DNA of 64,000 nucleotides, taken from NCBI GenBank assembly GCA_027257055.1, contig JAPVLO010000380.1:992001-1056000 (forward strand), in the 5' to 3' direction. Position 1 is the first letter of the stretch; every line of letters starts with the position of its first letter. Both the position numbers and the translations under genes were made by a program. Source of the stretch: Cephalopachus bancanus (taxonomy: Eukaryota > Chordata > Mammalia > Primates > Tarsiidae). Positions 23,505 to 35,040 of this stretch are shown here, one piece after another. The notes under the pieces were generated by a model, which saw only the letters and a list, made by a program, of their open reading frames with translations, ran no database searches and had not been told where the DNA came from.

Positions 23505-26446
23505 ACAATTTTTTTTTTTTTTAGAAAAATGAAAGCTGATTTTTATTTTATCATCAGCAGTCATTCTTTAAACATGAACATGCATATGTAATATTCTATG
23601 CACACATCACAGTTTTTAATGTTAGTTAATAAAGGTTAAACACACAACATACATCCTTACAAAAAAAGTCAAAATGCAAACTTAAAACTTTAAACAAAAG
23701 TCTTACTAATTTAAAAAAGTTTGTGTTGGGTACCATTTGTACAACACGGTTAATTTAAACATTTCATTTTGGCTGCACATGAGAAAAGCTGCAGTAGAAA
23801 ACAAAGTCATGGAGGGCTTTTAAATAGCAGAAGAGGCAGTTTTGCCATGCAGGAGAAGCAATATTAAATATTAGTTTCAAAAAAAATCCACATTTAAAAA
23901 TATTTAGTTCAAGTCACAGAATTTTTCTCAGCAGAGACCCCAATGCAATGCATAGTTAGCTGCCTCAGTGGCTTGTGGAAGGGACAAGATCCAAGATCCC
24001 TTCAGAGTGAAACTTTACTGATTTTGGCACAGAAAAGAAGTCTTAAGAACAAGAACATGATTTAAAAAGAGGGAAGAGGAACAGAGGAAAGAAAGAAAAG
24101 CAAGAATAAATGAGATAGGAATTGCAATCACTAAAAAACTGTGCATTCTCAGTCATTACAGAATACTGTCTTCTGTCTCCAGCAGGTGCTTATTCCAGAA
24201 CTGTTATTGCAGCATGGATTTAATTTGCTTGGAGGTAGTCTCATCATTCAAATGTTTTGTTGTGTACCTGAGAGTATTTAGAAGACCTTCTACACTGTTG
24301 GGAGGCTGGTCCTTAGGAACTTTGATACAAACTTTCATATCGATTTTGGAAGTTTTGGCAAATGCTCCCACTGGATGCACGTGGTCATAGAGTATCATGA
24401 CGCCCACCATCACCCTCAAGCTGAACGACACCGTCTCCTCGTTTGTAAACCTGCTTCTGCATTCCAGTGTTTCCGGCATGACTCTGCATACATTAGCCAT
24501 GGTGCTTAAACAATCGGTCATATTTTCTATTGGTAAATTTTTATTCTCGGATACAAATTTCGTGGTGGCATCACTCAAGGTTTTCAGCATTGGAGTCGCC
24601 TCAGCATAAAACAAAGACATTCGGTTTGCCAACTCGTTATTTACTTCATTTTCTCCTTCTGCTGGTACATTATTAATCCTCATATGACTCAATGTTCTTC
24701 TATAATAGCCGAAATCATTCTGTATGGCAGGATTTGTCATCTTGAGTTTGTCAAACCGGAGTGTGAAATGAAGAATTTCCACAAACTGTTTAGCAAGAGC
24801 TTGCTCTCGCTCTAGGTGCTGGGTGAGAGAGTAGGGCGTGCTTGTCAAGGCTCCCAAAAGACCTCTTAATGCTGCTTCTAACCTCTGAGAAAATTCATAA
24901 AATTTCTTTAATTTGCCTACTAGTGGTACAACTGCACCCCACTGCCTTCTCCTGTAGCTTCTCATCTGCGGGATGCTGGATTGCCTCTCGTATTTCATGG
25001 CCAGCTCCTCGGTATGACTGCAAGTCTTCCAAGATGCTTTCTGCATCTTTTAATACTGAAGGGGTCCAGCCCCTTTGCCGGGTCATGAGATCTCCTGAAG
25101 GAGAGATGGATAGGCGAAGGACGAAAATATTATACTCGGACACCTGCTTCCTGAACAGATGACAATTTAATGTTATTTAACACAGAGCTTTTATACCATT
25201 CATAAAGGGGCAAGACAAAGAAAATTCCTTCACGTACATATGTTTTAAAAGTTGTCACCATCTAGTGGTCTTTAGAAGAAACGAATAAGCCAAAAACACT
25301 ATCTACTTTCAGTTAATGAGTCTTTATCATAAAGCTAAAAATGATAGTTTTAGTTCAAAGTCCCGAATTACAGTCCTTGAAATGTTTCAAGAAAGTTTCC
25401 AGGTACACAGTTTTTCATGTAGCAGTTTTTATCTTCTTTTGGGCTTTTACGACTTTCAAAGTTTTGTAATCGCCTTTTTTGTCCAGGTGTCTTTGTTACT
25501 TTTCTCTTATCTTGCAGTGTTTATTTCTAAAGAAAACTCAAGAAAACCTTTTGATAATGTTTCTCAAGCCCCCAAAGTTGTTTTCTGTCTTTAGCTAAGT
25601 TATCATAAAAGTGTCTGATTTGTATATTATGAGTTCAGTGAAAACCCATTCTACAAATGTTAACTTAGAGTTTTAACTAATGAATTAAATAAAAACTTAA
25701 TGATTAATCTTTATCCTAAGTCAGTGAAAACAGTGTTATAAATCACCTACATATCTCCTTGATAAGTGTTAGAACTTATAATGAGCTCATAATGAACTTA
25801 CCATAAACTTGTGCTTCTAAAAAACCTTATATCTAAACACTAAGCTGCATAATTCTAAATCAAATAAGGAGTGAATATACTTATATCATTTTTTACTCAA
25901 GCAATATCTAATAACTTATAACCAAGTGAAAGAAAGCATTCTTGATGTGCTTCAGAGTTTAACCCTTGTATATGTTAAAAAAGGCCAAGCGGCATAGTGG
26001 GAAAATGGGAAAATGAACCATGACATTCTCAGGTTAGGTGTGAGTACTTCACATAAACATGCCATTTTCTTCTTCCATGATTGCACAGAATTTCTTTGGC
26101 GGTGCCAAACAACAAAGGTGGAAGACAGAAGGGCCTCAGCTTCCCGGGCTCACCCTGCGGCCCAGGGTCTTGGGCCCACTGGGACCCTGTCAATCATGTG
26201 GACCTCCAAGGCTGACTCCCAACATAATACTACATTCACCTGATTATAAATTTCCTTCTCAGACTCTGTAGGCTGGACATCTTCAGCCAGTGCTGGCGAT
26301 TCTGTTCTTGTCCTTCTATCCTCCGCTCGAGCCTCCAGGCGTGCTCAGCCCCGCGGGGTGGCCCCTCGGTGGCACTGGGGGAGCCCTGGCCCAGGGCGGG
26401 GGGTGGCGGCAGCCAGACTGGGAGCCCCTCTGCACCTGTCCCTGGA
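23505..26446 (-). pseudogene. CYRIB: Processed CYRIB (FAM49B) retropseudogene, split by an LTR
   Basis: This is an intronless minus-strand copy of the Rac1-binding CYRI-B mRNA. Order along the minus strand: a GC-rich 5' exon (about 26,446-26,280), the segment QPTESEKEIYNQVNVVL up to 26,225, an LTR insertion (26,224-25,057), then [19 protein letters not shown] and the rest of the protein to the stop at 24,204-24,206. A roughly 680-nt 3'UTR follows, with AATAAA near 23,545 and a poly(A) tail (T-run at 23,508-23,521). A 1-nt insertion near 24,942 shifts the frame in front of WGAVVPL; after it about 245 codons are open to the C-terminal QIKSMLQ. The usual N-terminal exon is replaced by the GC-rich 5' part, so the source transcript probably used an alternative first exon. 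The 5' edge is approximate. Confidence 0.9.
25057..26224 (-). mobile_element. LTR of an endogenous retrovirus (probably solo, class II type)
   Basis: On the minus strand the element begins TGTTGGGAGTCAGCC and ends GGACCCCTTCA (TG...CA) and is about 1,168 bp long. It interrupts the CYRIB retrocopy in a single codon region. The hexamer TAATAC stands at 26,225-26,230 and again at 25,051-25,056, a 6-bp target-site duplication as made by class II (ERVK-like) elements. A TATAAAAG box lies near 25,190 and the R/U5 part follows. No gag, pol or env frame was seen inside, so a solo LTR is likely. Confidence 0.8.
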
Positions 26447-26639
26447 TATTTACTTGAGGTGGATGGTAGGGCGGTGGGATCTATGGGAGTAACTTCACAA
26501 GGGCAGAGTTCAAATGAGCGCTCCCTTCAGGTAACACTGAACTTGGTAATTCAAGAGAAGGTTTAATTCAGATATTTTCCGCCAAATACAAATAGAAGGT
26601 GTTTACTACATAAGGTCTGCAGGAAAAGAACTAGAGCTT

Positions 26640-26825
26640 TTGGCAACGACGCTAATATTCTATATATTTGCTGTTCAGAAGTCATTAGTCACATGAGGCT
26701 TCTGAACACTTGAAATGTGGCTGGTGAGACTGAGAAACTGGATTTGTAATTTAATTCAATTTTACATAATTTAAATTTAAAGAATCACAATTGGCTAGTG
26801 GCTACTGTATTGAACAGCGAAGTAT
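26640..26825. repeat. Unassigned DNA-transposon-like remnant
   Basis: It shows the pattern CACTTGAAATGTGGCTGG ... TTTAATTCAATTTTA ... GGCTAGTGGCTACTGTATTG, which recurs in primate genomes. I recognise the motif but cannot name the family. The surrounding 26,450-27,500 shows no gene. Confidence 0.4.
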
Positions 26826-29800
26826 GTACCCCAGGTAGGAGGAAAATGATCCCAGATGGAAGGTCATAGATACAGGAAGAAATAAAGAGCAAAGAAAGTG
26901 CAAAAAATGTGGGCAAATGTAAATGAAGACTCATGTTATGAAATAAAGTCTTTTAAGCTTTCAAAGCATATGAAAGTAAAATATTTGGCATAAGAGTTGG
27001 GAGAGAGTTGAGGTAAATGGAGGTGTTCTGTGGTCCTTGAATTGTGTGGGAGGAAAGCAAACCTATTCATTAGCATTAGTTTTTCTGTAAGTTAAAGATC
27101 TTGAAGCACTTCTAGCACTTCTAGGTAAGTGCTAATATCACAGAAAATAAATGCATACGTTTCAAGCTAGTAGGGAGAGAAATGGAATGATAATAGTATT
27201 CAATGTCCCCCCCCAAAAAAAAACAAGAAGGGGAGAAGAAACAGAATGAGAGTAATGAATAGAAAACACCATAATAATGGCAGATTTTAAGTCCAATCTT
27301 CTATTTAATTAGGACATGCTGGTGATAGTGCTTCAGAAGTTATTGCCTTAATTGGTCCCAGTGATTTTCACCTGGATTGTCCAGCCATATGTGGCATTTT
27401 GAAACAGCTGTACATTATAACTGACAAACGCAGATGCAATGCAAAATGCATGAAAATGCAAGCAAATAGACTACAGGATGTAGAGGGAAGCTATCCTTGT
27501 TGGGTTTGATCAAGGAATGTCCTTGAAAGGTACTTTGCACGGCATGTTTGAGGAAGAAGGGACAGAGAAGATGTGCAAGGCAGTGTCAATGTATCCTGGA
27601 GTGGACCTGGAAGGAGACATGAAAGGAGGACTTTTTTCTCCAGGATATGTTGACGTCACTTGTCTGAAATCTGAGGTTGAGACAAAGAGCCAACATGGGA
27701 ACAAAGCCTTCCCTGAAACTCCCCAGCTCACTGACTGACCCATAGTCTGTGTCTCCTCTTTCCTTCATTCACATCTGTTTCCTACAGCTTCGTTGTTGGA
27801 CTGGAACCAGCAGTTGCATCTCAAGTGTCTTGAAATGTGTGGAATGGTGTGGCACAGCTCTTGGCAGAATGACATTACCCCACAGGAATTTGTTTATCCC
27901 TGGCATGAAAAATAGCAGGTGCTGAGTGGTGCCTTACAATCTAGGATGCTCTTTAGTATTGGCTAAATAATAAATGCTGCATTTGCATATTCACTCCCAA
28001 ACTGATCAGGGATCCTAAGGACAGAAGACAAACAGAGCTCCAGGAGTCCAACACAGAGCCACAGTCTGCTGGGAATCCTGACCCAGGTAGGTGGTCCTCA
28101 CTCATGGCTTTTGAGGCCAGCTGATGTGAATGGGAAGGTGGAGCAGAATTTGGCTATCTGGCTTCCTTCTTTTCCTCTATAGATTCCCTGAATTTCTAAA
28201 TATTATCTCTGAGACTTGCCCTTACCTCTTTGCTCTCAACCTGCTGTATCCCAGGAATACTTTCCAACAAGTAGGGCATTGCTGGAGGGACAGGCAGACA
28301 TGGGCTTAGAAAACCTGCAAACCCTGATAATGCTAGCACCTTCTCTGAAGGCTGAGAGGACTGATTTCAGAGTCTAGAAATTATTGGTCTCTGGAAAGAG
28401 ACTTTGGGATCCAATACTTTGTGTTCTTAGGTGGAAATCGATGGATTTCAGATGGTCAGATGCCCTGCATCTTTAGGGAGTTCTGTGGAAGTCACCTGCA
28501 TTCATCCTGATACAGGTGGCAGATTCCATAAAAGCTCACGGGGATGTCCTCAGGTCCTCCAGTCTGTGAGTGTCATTCTGCCCTCCAAATGCACCATAGT
28601 ATCTTCATATCTTTGGGCTCCCTCATTTCTTTTTAAATTTTATTTTATTTTAAAATTGTGAGGTACAATTCAGCGTTAGGTATACAAATATACATTGTGC
28701 AGGTACCCTTGTTGATGAGGTGTGCCCCCCCTTCCCCAGGCAGATTTTGACTAGTCAATCCCACCTCCTCGTCCCCCCCCCCTGCAGTTTCCCGCTTCTG
28801 TCAATCTTTTTCTTATAGTATTATGGTAGTTGTTCAAGGTTCACTTATGAGTGAAAACCTGTGATACTCAGTTCTTTGTTTCTGTGAAAGATCACTCAGT
28901 ATTATAGACTCTAATTCCTTCCAGGTTGCTGCGAAGTTCATGATTTTGTTCTTCTTTATGGCTGCGTAATGTTCCATTGTGTATATGTACCACATTTTTT
29001 TATCCAGTCCTCTTTTGATGGGCAGCACTGTTGGTTCCATGTTCTTGCTATTGTGAACAATGCTGCAATAAACATATGTGTGCAGGTATCTTTTTTACAG
29101 AGTGATTTGAGTTCTTCTGGGTATATTCCCAGTAGGGGGATTGTGGGGTCATATGGAAGGTGGATTTTTAGAATTTTTAGGAATCGCCATTCTGATTTCC
29201 ACAGAGGCTGTACTAGTTTACACTCCCACCAACAATGTAGAAGTGTTGCCTTTTCACCACATCCTCTCCAGCATCTGTTATTTTTTGAGTTATTGATGAT
29301 GGCCATTCTGACTAGAGTTAGGTGGTATCTCAGTGTAGTTTTAATTTGCATCTCCTTGATGACTAGTGAGGCTGAACATTTTTTCATGTATTTGTTGGCT
29401 GCTCATATGTGTTCTTTTGAGAAGTATCTATTCATATATTTTGCCCACTTTGTAATGGGGCTATTTGTTTTTTTCTTTTCAGCACGTTTGAGTTCCTTGT
29501 AGATCCTTGATGTTAGGCCTTTGTCAGACGTGGAGTTGGCAAATACTTTTTCCCAGTCTGTGGGCTGTCTCCCTGCTCTCTTGATGGTTTCTTGGCTTTT
29601 CAGAATCTTGTCAGTTTGATGAGGTCCCACTTGTCTATTTTATCTCTCTTTTTTTTTTTTTGATCAGGAATTGGTTGCCAGTTCCAACTTTCATAAGAGT
29701 GTTTCCTGCATTTTCTAAGCCTAAGGTTCTTATAGTTTGAGGTTTTATGTTTAGGTCTGTGATACATTTAGAGTTAATTTTGTGTATGGGAATAGGTAGG

Positions 29801-30221
29801 GGTCCTGTTTCAATCTTCTGCATGTGGTCAGCCAGTTTTCCCAGCACCATTTACTGAAGGTTCTCGTCTCCCCACTAGTGGGTGTTGGGGGCTTTGTCAA
29901 AGATGAATTGGTTGAGAAATTGATGTTTCTGGAATCTCAATTCCATTCACTTGGTCTATATGCCTGTTCTTGTACAGATACCAGGCTGTTTTGATTATTA
30001 TAAGTTTAAAATAAAGTTTAAAGTCTGGGAGTGTAATACCTCCTGCTTTCCTTTTTTTTTCCTCCGAGGATTGTTTTGGTTATTCTTGGTCATTTATGTT
30101 TCCATATGAATTCCTGTATTGCTGTTTCTAGGTCTGAGAAGAATGTTGCTGGTCATTTGATGGGTATTGCATTAAATCTGTAGATTGCCTTAGATAGAAT
30201 GGGCATCTTAACAATGTTGAG

Positions 30222-30490
30222 CTGGGCTCGGTGGCTCAGCCTGTAATCCCATGCTTTGGGAGGCTGAGGTGAGTCGATTGCTTGAGCCCATGGGTTTGAG
30301 ACCTGCTGGGCAACTTGGCAAGACCTCATCTCTACAATAAATAAAAAATCAGCCGGGTGTGGTAGCGCGCACCTGTAATTCCAGCTACTTGGAAGGCTGA
30401 GGCGGAAGGATCGCTGGAGCCCAGCAGTTTGAGGCTGCAGTGACCCGGAGCAGCCACTGCACTCCAGTCCAGAGAGAGACTCCAACTCAA
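30222..30490 (+). mobile_element. Alu SINE nested in the full-length L1
   Basis: The element begins GCTGGGCTCGGTGGCTCAGC and lies between two AACAATGTTGA copies (about 30,210 and 30,496). The right arm end is shortened. Confidence 0.93.
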
Positions 30491-32104
30491 ACAAAACAAT
30501 GTTGATGCTTCCAATCCATGAGCATGGAATATTTTTCCACTTGTTTGTGTCATCTTTGATTTCTTTGAACAGTGTTTTGTAGTTTTCATTGTAAAGCTCT
30601 TTCACATCTCTGGTTAGAAAGATGCCAAGGTATTTCTTTATTTTTTGGTTGCTATTGTGAATGGAATTGTGCTTTTTATTTGGATTATTGTTTGTTTATT
30701 AATGGTGTATAGAAATGCGATTGTCTTTTGCACATTTATTTTATACCCTGAGACTTTGCCAAAGTCCTTTATCAGTGCAAGGAAGTATTTTTTTGACAGA
30801 TTCTCTTGGGTTTTCAAGGTATAGAATCATGTTGTCTGCAAAGAGAGATAACGACTTCCTCTTTTCCTATTTGGATACCCCTGATTGCCTTTTCTTCTCT
30901 GATTGCTCTAGCTAGGACTTCCAAAACTATGTTGAACAGGAGGTGTAAGAGTGGGCATCCTTAGCTTGTTCCAGTTTTCAGGGGAAATGGTCCAATTTCT
31001 CTCTGTTTAGCAGTATGCTGGCTGTGGGTTACTCGTAGATGGCTCTTACTATTTTGAGGTATGTTCCATCTATGCCTAAATGTTTGAGGGCTTTTATTAA
31101 GAAGGGGTGCTAGATTTTATCAAAAGCTTTTTCTGCATCTAATGATGGTTTTAGTTTTTACGTCTGTTGATTTATTTAATTATGTTTATGGTCTTATGAA
31201 TGTTGAACTAACCTTGCGTCCCAGGGGTGAAGCCTACTTGGTTGTGATGGATGATTTTTGAGATGTGTTGCTGAATCTGGTTTGCTAGGATCTTGCTGAG
31301 AATTTTAAGATTTATGTTCATTAAAGATATTGGCCTATAGTTCTCTTTCTTTGTTGGATCTTTACCTGGCTTGGGTATCAATGTGATGTTAGCTTCTTAA
31401 AATGACTTGGGGAGAGTTCTATCTTTCTCAATTGCCTGGAATACTTTTAATAGGATTGACATCAGTTCCTCCTTGTATGTTTTGTAGAATTCTGCTGGAA
31501 AGCCATCTGGTTCAGGGCTTTTTTTGTAGGTAGTTTTCTTATGACATAGTCAATTTCCTGGATTGTCATTGGTCTATTTAGGGTCTCGATTTCCTCTTGT
31601 TTCAACCTAGGGAAGTTGTGTGATATCAGAAAGTCCTTCATTTCCTTTAGGTTTTCAAGTTTGTTTCCATACAAGTGTACATAGTAGTCTCTGATAATCT
31701 TTTGTATTTCTTCAGGGTCAGATGTGACTTCATCTTTTGTGTTTCTGATTGTGTTTGGGCTTTCTTTATCTTTTTCCTAATCAGTCTCGTCAGGGGACCA
31801 TCAATCTAGTTTCTCCTTTCAAAGAATCAGCTTTTTATTTCATTGATTTTTTTTGTGTTATCTTTTTGTCTTCTATGTCCCAGATTTGGGCTTTTATTTT
31901 GGTGATCTGGATCCTTCTGCTGAAGTTAGGGTTTTGATGGGCTTCCTTTTCTGCTTCCTTAGGTAACTTGTTAGGCTGTTAATTTGTGATTTTTCTCTTT
32001 TCCTCCTGTGTTTCTAGAGCTATGAATTCCCCTCTTAGTATTGCTTTCATGGCATCCCAGAGATTTTGGTAAGATGTTTCTTCATTTTCATTTGTTTTCA
32101 GGTA

Positions 32105-32163
32105 TATTTTTTTATCAATATTTTTTATTTTGATATTGTGGGGTACAGTTAAGGGTTAGGTAT
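32105..32163 (-). mobile_element. Tiny L1 3' end insertion inside L1
   Basis: A T-rich run is followed by TATTGTGGGGTACAG and TTAAGGGTTAGGTATAC, the last bases of the L1 3'UTR. It stands in the middle of ORF2, where other copies lack it. Confidence 0.65.
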
Positions 32164-32198
32164 ACAATATGCTTCATCTGGTTTGATTTCTGTGTTGA

Positions 32199-32298
32199 CT
32201 AAGGAGTTGCTTAGCATCATGCTGCTTAGTGTCCATGTCTTTGTGGGTACCCACAAAGACATGGACATTAAGCAGCATGATGCTAAGCAACTCCTTAG
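32199..32298. repeat. 100-bp near-perfect palindrome inside L1 ORF2
   Basis: Two 50-bp arms meet at GGGTACCC with no spacer, and one pair of 50 mismatches (32,229/32,268). The right arm is an inverted duplicate of normal L1 sequence that other L1s do not have. Confidence 0.95.
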
Positions 32299-33309
32299 CA
32301 TGTTGGTGTTGATATTTATTTTTATTCCACTGTGGTCTGAGAAGGTGCGTGGCAAAATTTCAGTCTTATGAAATTTGCTTATGACTCATATGGCCATGAA
32401 TGTGGTCAATCTTAGAATGCATTCCATGCAGTGATGAGTAGAATGTATTTTCCTTGGTTGTTGGGTGGAGTGTTCTGTAGGTATCAATTAAGTCCATTTG
32501 GTCAAGAATTAGATTGAGGTTCCGGATCTCCTTGTTTATTTTTTGTCCTGATGATCTGTCTAGGATTGTGAGTGGGGTATTAAAGTCCCTAGCTATGATA
32601 GTGTTAGAGTCAATATCTTTTTTAAGTTTGTCTAAAAACTGCTTTATGAAAGTTGGTGCCCCTATGTTGGGTGCATATGTTTGGATGGATATTTCTTGTT
32701 GATGGATTGAACCTTTTGTCATTATGAAGTGATCTTCTGTATCTTTTTAAGTTTTTGATAACTTAAAGGATATTTTGTCTGAAATTAAGATCACAGCTCC
32801 TGCTTTCTTTTGTGTTCCATGCACCTGAAATTTTGCTTCTCATCCTCTTACTTTGAGTCTGTGAGTGTCCTTTCTGGTGAGATGAGTCTCTTGGAGACAA
32901 TATTGTTGCTCAATGATATTTTATCCATTTTGCCATTTTATGTCTTTTCAATGGTGCATTCAGTCCATTCACATTCAGGTTAATTATTGAAATGTGAGAG
33001 TTTATCCCTGTCATGGGGTTCTTATAGAGTTGTTGTTATTCCTGTTTGTTTGTTGTCTTTCTTTTGGTTTTTGGGTTGATTCATGTGTGTTTTAATCTTT
33101 TTCCTCTACTCTTGTGAAGAACATTGTTTTTATTTTTTCCTTTTCTTCTGTGTTTAATACTTTCTTAAGTGTTTCTTGTAGAGGTTGTCTGGAGGCAGGG
33201 TAAGTTCTTAGGATTGGATGTATGGAAAGATTTTAATTTTCCCTCACTGATGTAGCTTAGCTTAGTTGGGTTGGTTATTCTTGGTTGAAATGTTTATCTT
33301 TGAGAACTT

Positions 33310-33594
33310 TTTTTTTTGAGTTGGAGTCTCACTCTGTCCCCAGACTGGAGTGCAGTGGCTGCTCCCGGCCACCGCAACCTTGACCTGCTGGGCTCCAGCG
33401 ATCCTTCCACCTCAGCTTTCCAAGTAGCTGGAACTACAGGTGCGGGCTACCACACCCAGCTATTTTTTTTTAATTTATTGTAGAGATGAGGTCTTGCCAA
33501 GTTGCCCAGGTGGATCTTGAACCTGCGAGTTCAAGCAATCCACTCACCTCAGCCTCCCAAAGGCGCGGGATTACAGGTTGAGCCACCGAGCTGG
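33310..33594 (-). mobile_element. Alu SINE nested in the full-length L1
   Basis: A reverse Alu lies between two GAGAACTTT copies (33,302 and 33,594) and interrupts the region near the ORF1 C-terminus. Confidence 0.94.
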
Positions 33595-33878
33595 AGAACT
33601 TTGAAGATTGGGCTCCTAGCTCTCGTAGCCTGAAGTTTTCCTGTAGATAAATTTGCTGCTATTCTAATTGGTCTTCCCCAGTAGGCAGTCTGACCTGTTT
33701 CTCTTGTTTCCTTTAGAATTTTTTTCTTTTATACCAACTTTGTTTAATTGAATTATTATGTGTCTGAGAGTTGGTCTTCTCATTTATTGTCTTGCAGGGG
33801 TTCTCTGAATCTCTTGTGTTTGAATTTTCACATCACTGATGAGAGAGGAATGTTTTCTTGAATAATTTCATGGAATGT

Positions 33879-34160
33879 TTATTCCAGAGTGGTCTCTGTC
33901 TTTCTTTCTGCCTCAGGAAGTTCAATGACTCTTTGGTTCAGTCTCTTGAAGTAATCTCTCAACTCTTGAAGGTTTTGTTCTGTCTTTTTAAGCTTCTTTT
34001 CTATGTTTTTGACAGTTTGGGTTAGTTCTATATTTTGGTCCTTAGGCTCTGAGATTCTTTCTTCTGCTTGGCTAATTCTGCTTTGAATGCTTATTAGTTT
34101 GTTATTTATTTCAATCACAGTATTCTTTACTGATGTTATCTCAGTTATTAACTCCTTCAT
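33879..34160 (-). pseudogene. L1 ORF1 coiled-coil fragment
   Basis: The longest clean ORF1 piece of the full-length L1 starts MKELITEITSVKNTVIE and has heptad-like spacing ([26 protein letters not shown]). The N-terminal and C-terminal RNA-binding parts are in other frames or behind the Alu. Confidence 0.85.
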
Positions 34161-34679
34161 ATTTTTCTCTTGTCTTTCCTCAATTCTTTATATTCTCTCT
34201 ATTAATGTCTTGATGTCTGGGTTTGTGGTATGTGACCAGTCATTCTGGGGGCTCTTCATTGTTTGCATTCTGAAGCCTGTTTTCTCAGTGTCTGATCTCC
34301 CTGGGGTCTGTGTGAGACCTATATCCTTCTTTTGGTTTTTCTTCATTTGTGTAGATTTTCCTCCCCACCATTTCCTCGCCCTCCTTCTTTAATTCTGTTG
34401 TTCAAGGATAGTGAAGTTGCTTTTACTTCTGTTTGCTCAATCTCCTATTCTTCCTATGTGACTCCTCTAGCTTTGTTCAAATCTGAAGCTGGACTGTGGG
34501 TTGGGGGCTATAACTTTTTGCAGTTTTGAGATTTAATTGAAGGTGGAGCTATGATTCAAAATCTATCAGCAGATCCCAGTATCCACTGACAGGTGTATGG
34601 GTACCCTGGAACCCACTCCACACAACCTTGCAATCTGTCCATGCAGTGGGGGTATAGCTTTGCTTCCTGAAAGCAAAAT

Positions 34680-35040
34680 GAGGTAAGAAAAAGGAAAAGA
34701 ATGGAACAGGAAAGGGGGGGAAGAGGAAGATTGAGAGAGAAAAGAGTAAGAGGGAAAACATACCAACTAACAAGTGAAAAGAGACACAAAAAAGAAAAGA
34801 TTAAAAAAATCCCAAAAACATACAGACAATCATACAGACACACAAGCCAACCAACCTCCTTATTGATGTACTATTCCCCTACACAAACATGAAGTTTAAA
34901 GAAAAAAAAAGCAGTAAAATAACAGAAACAAAACAAGTATGAAAACGTTATCATTAATAGTAAGAAGAGAAAGAAAAGAGAAAAAAAGATGAGTAAAACA
35001 GACAAAGAAAAAAATAAAAAATAAAAACAAGGGAACCAAG
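34680..35040. repeat. Purine-rich tract in the L1 5'UTR
   Basis: The + strand is strongly A/G-rich, so the L1 sense strand is pyrimidine-rich. Comparable tracts lie in the 5'UTRs at 13,655-13,790 (pyrimidine on +) and 57,930-58,090 (purine on +). Confidence 0.8.
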
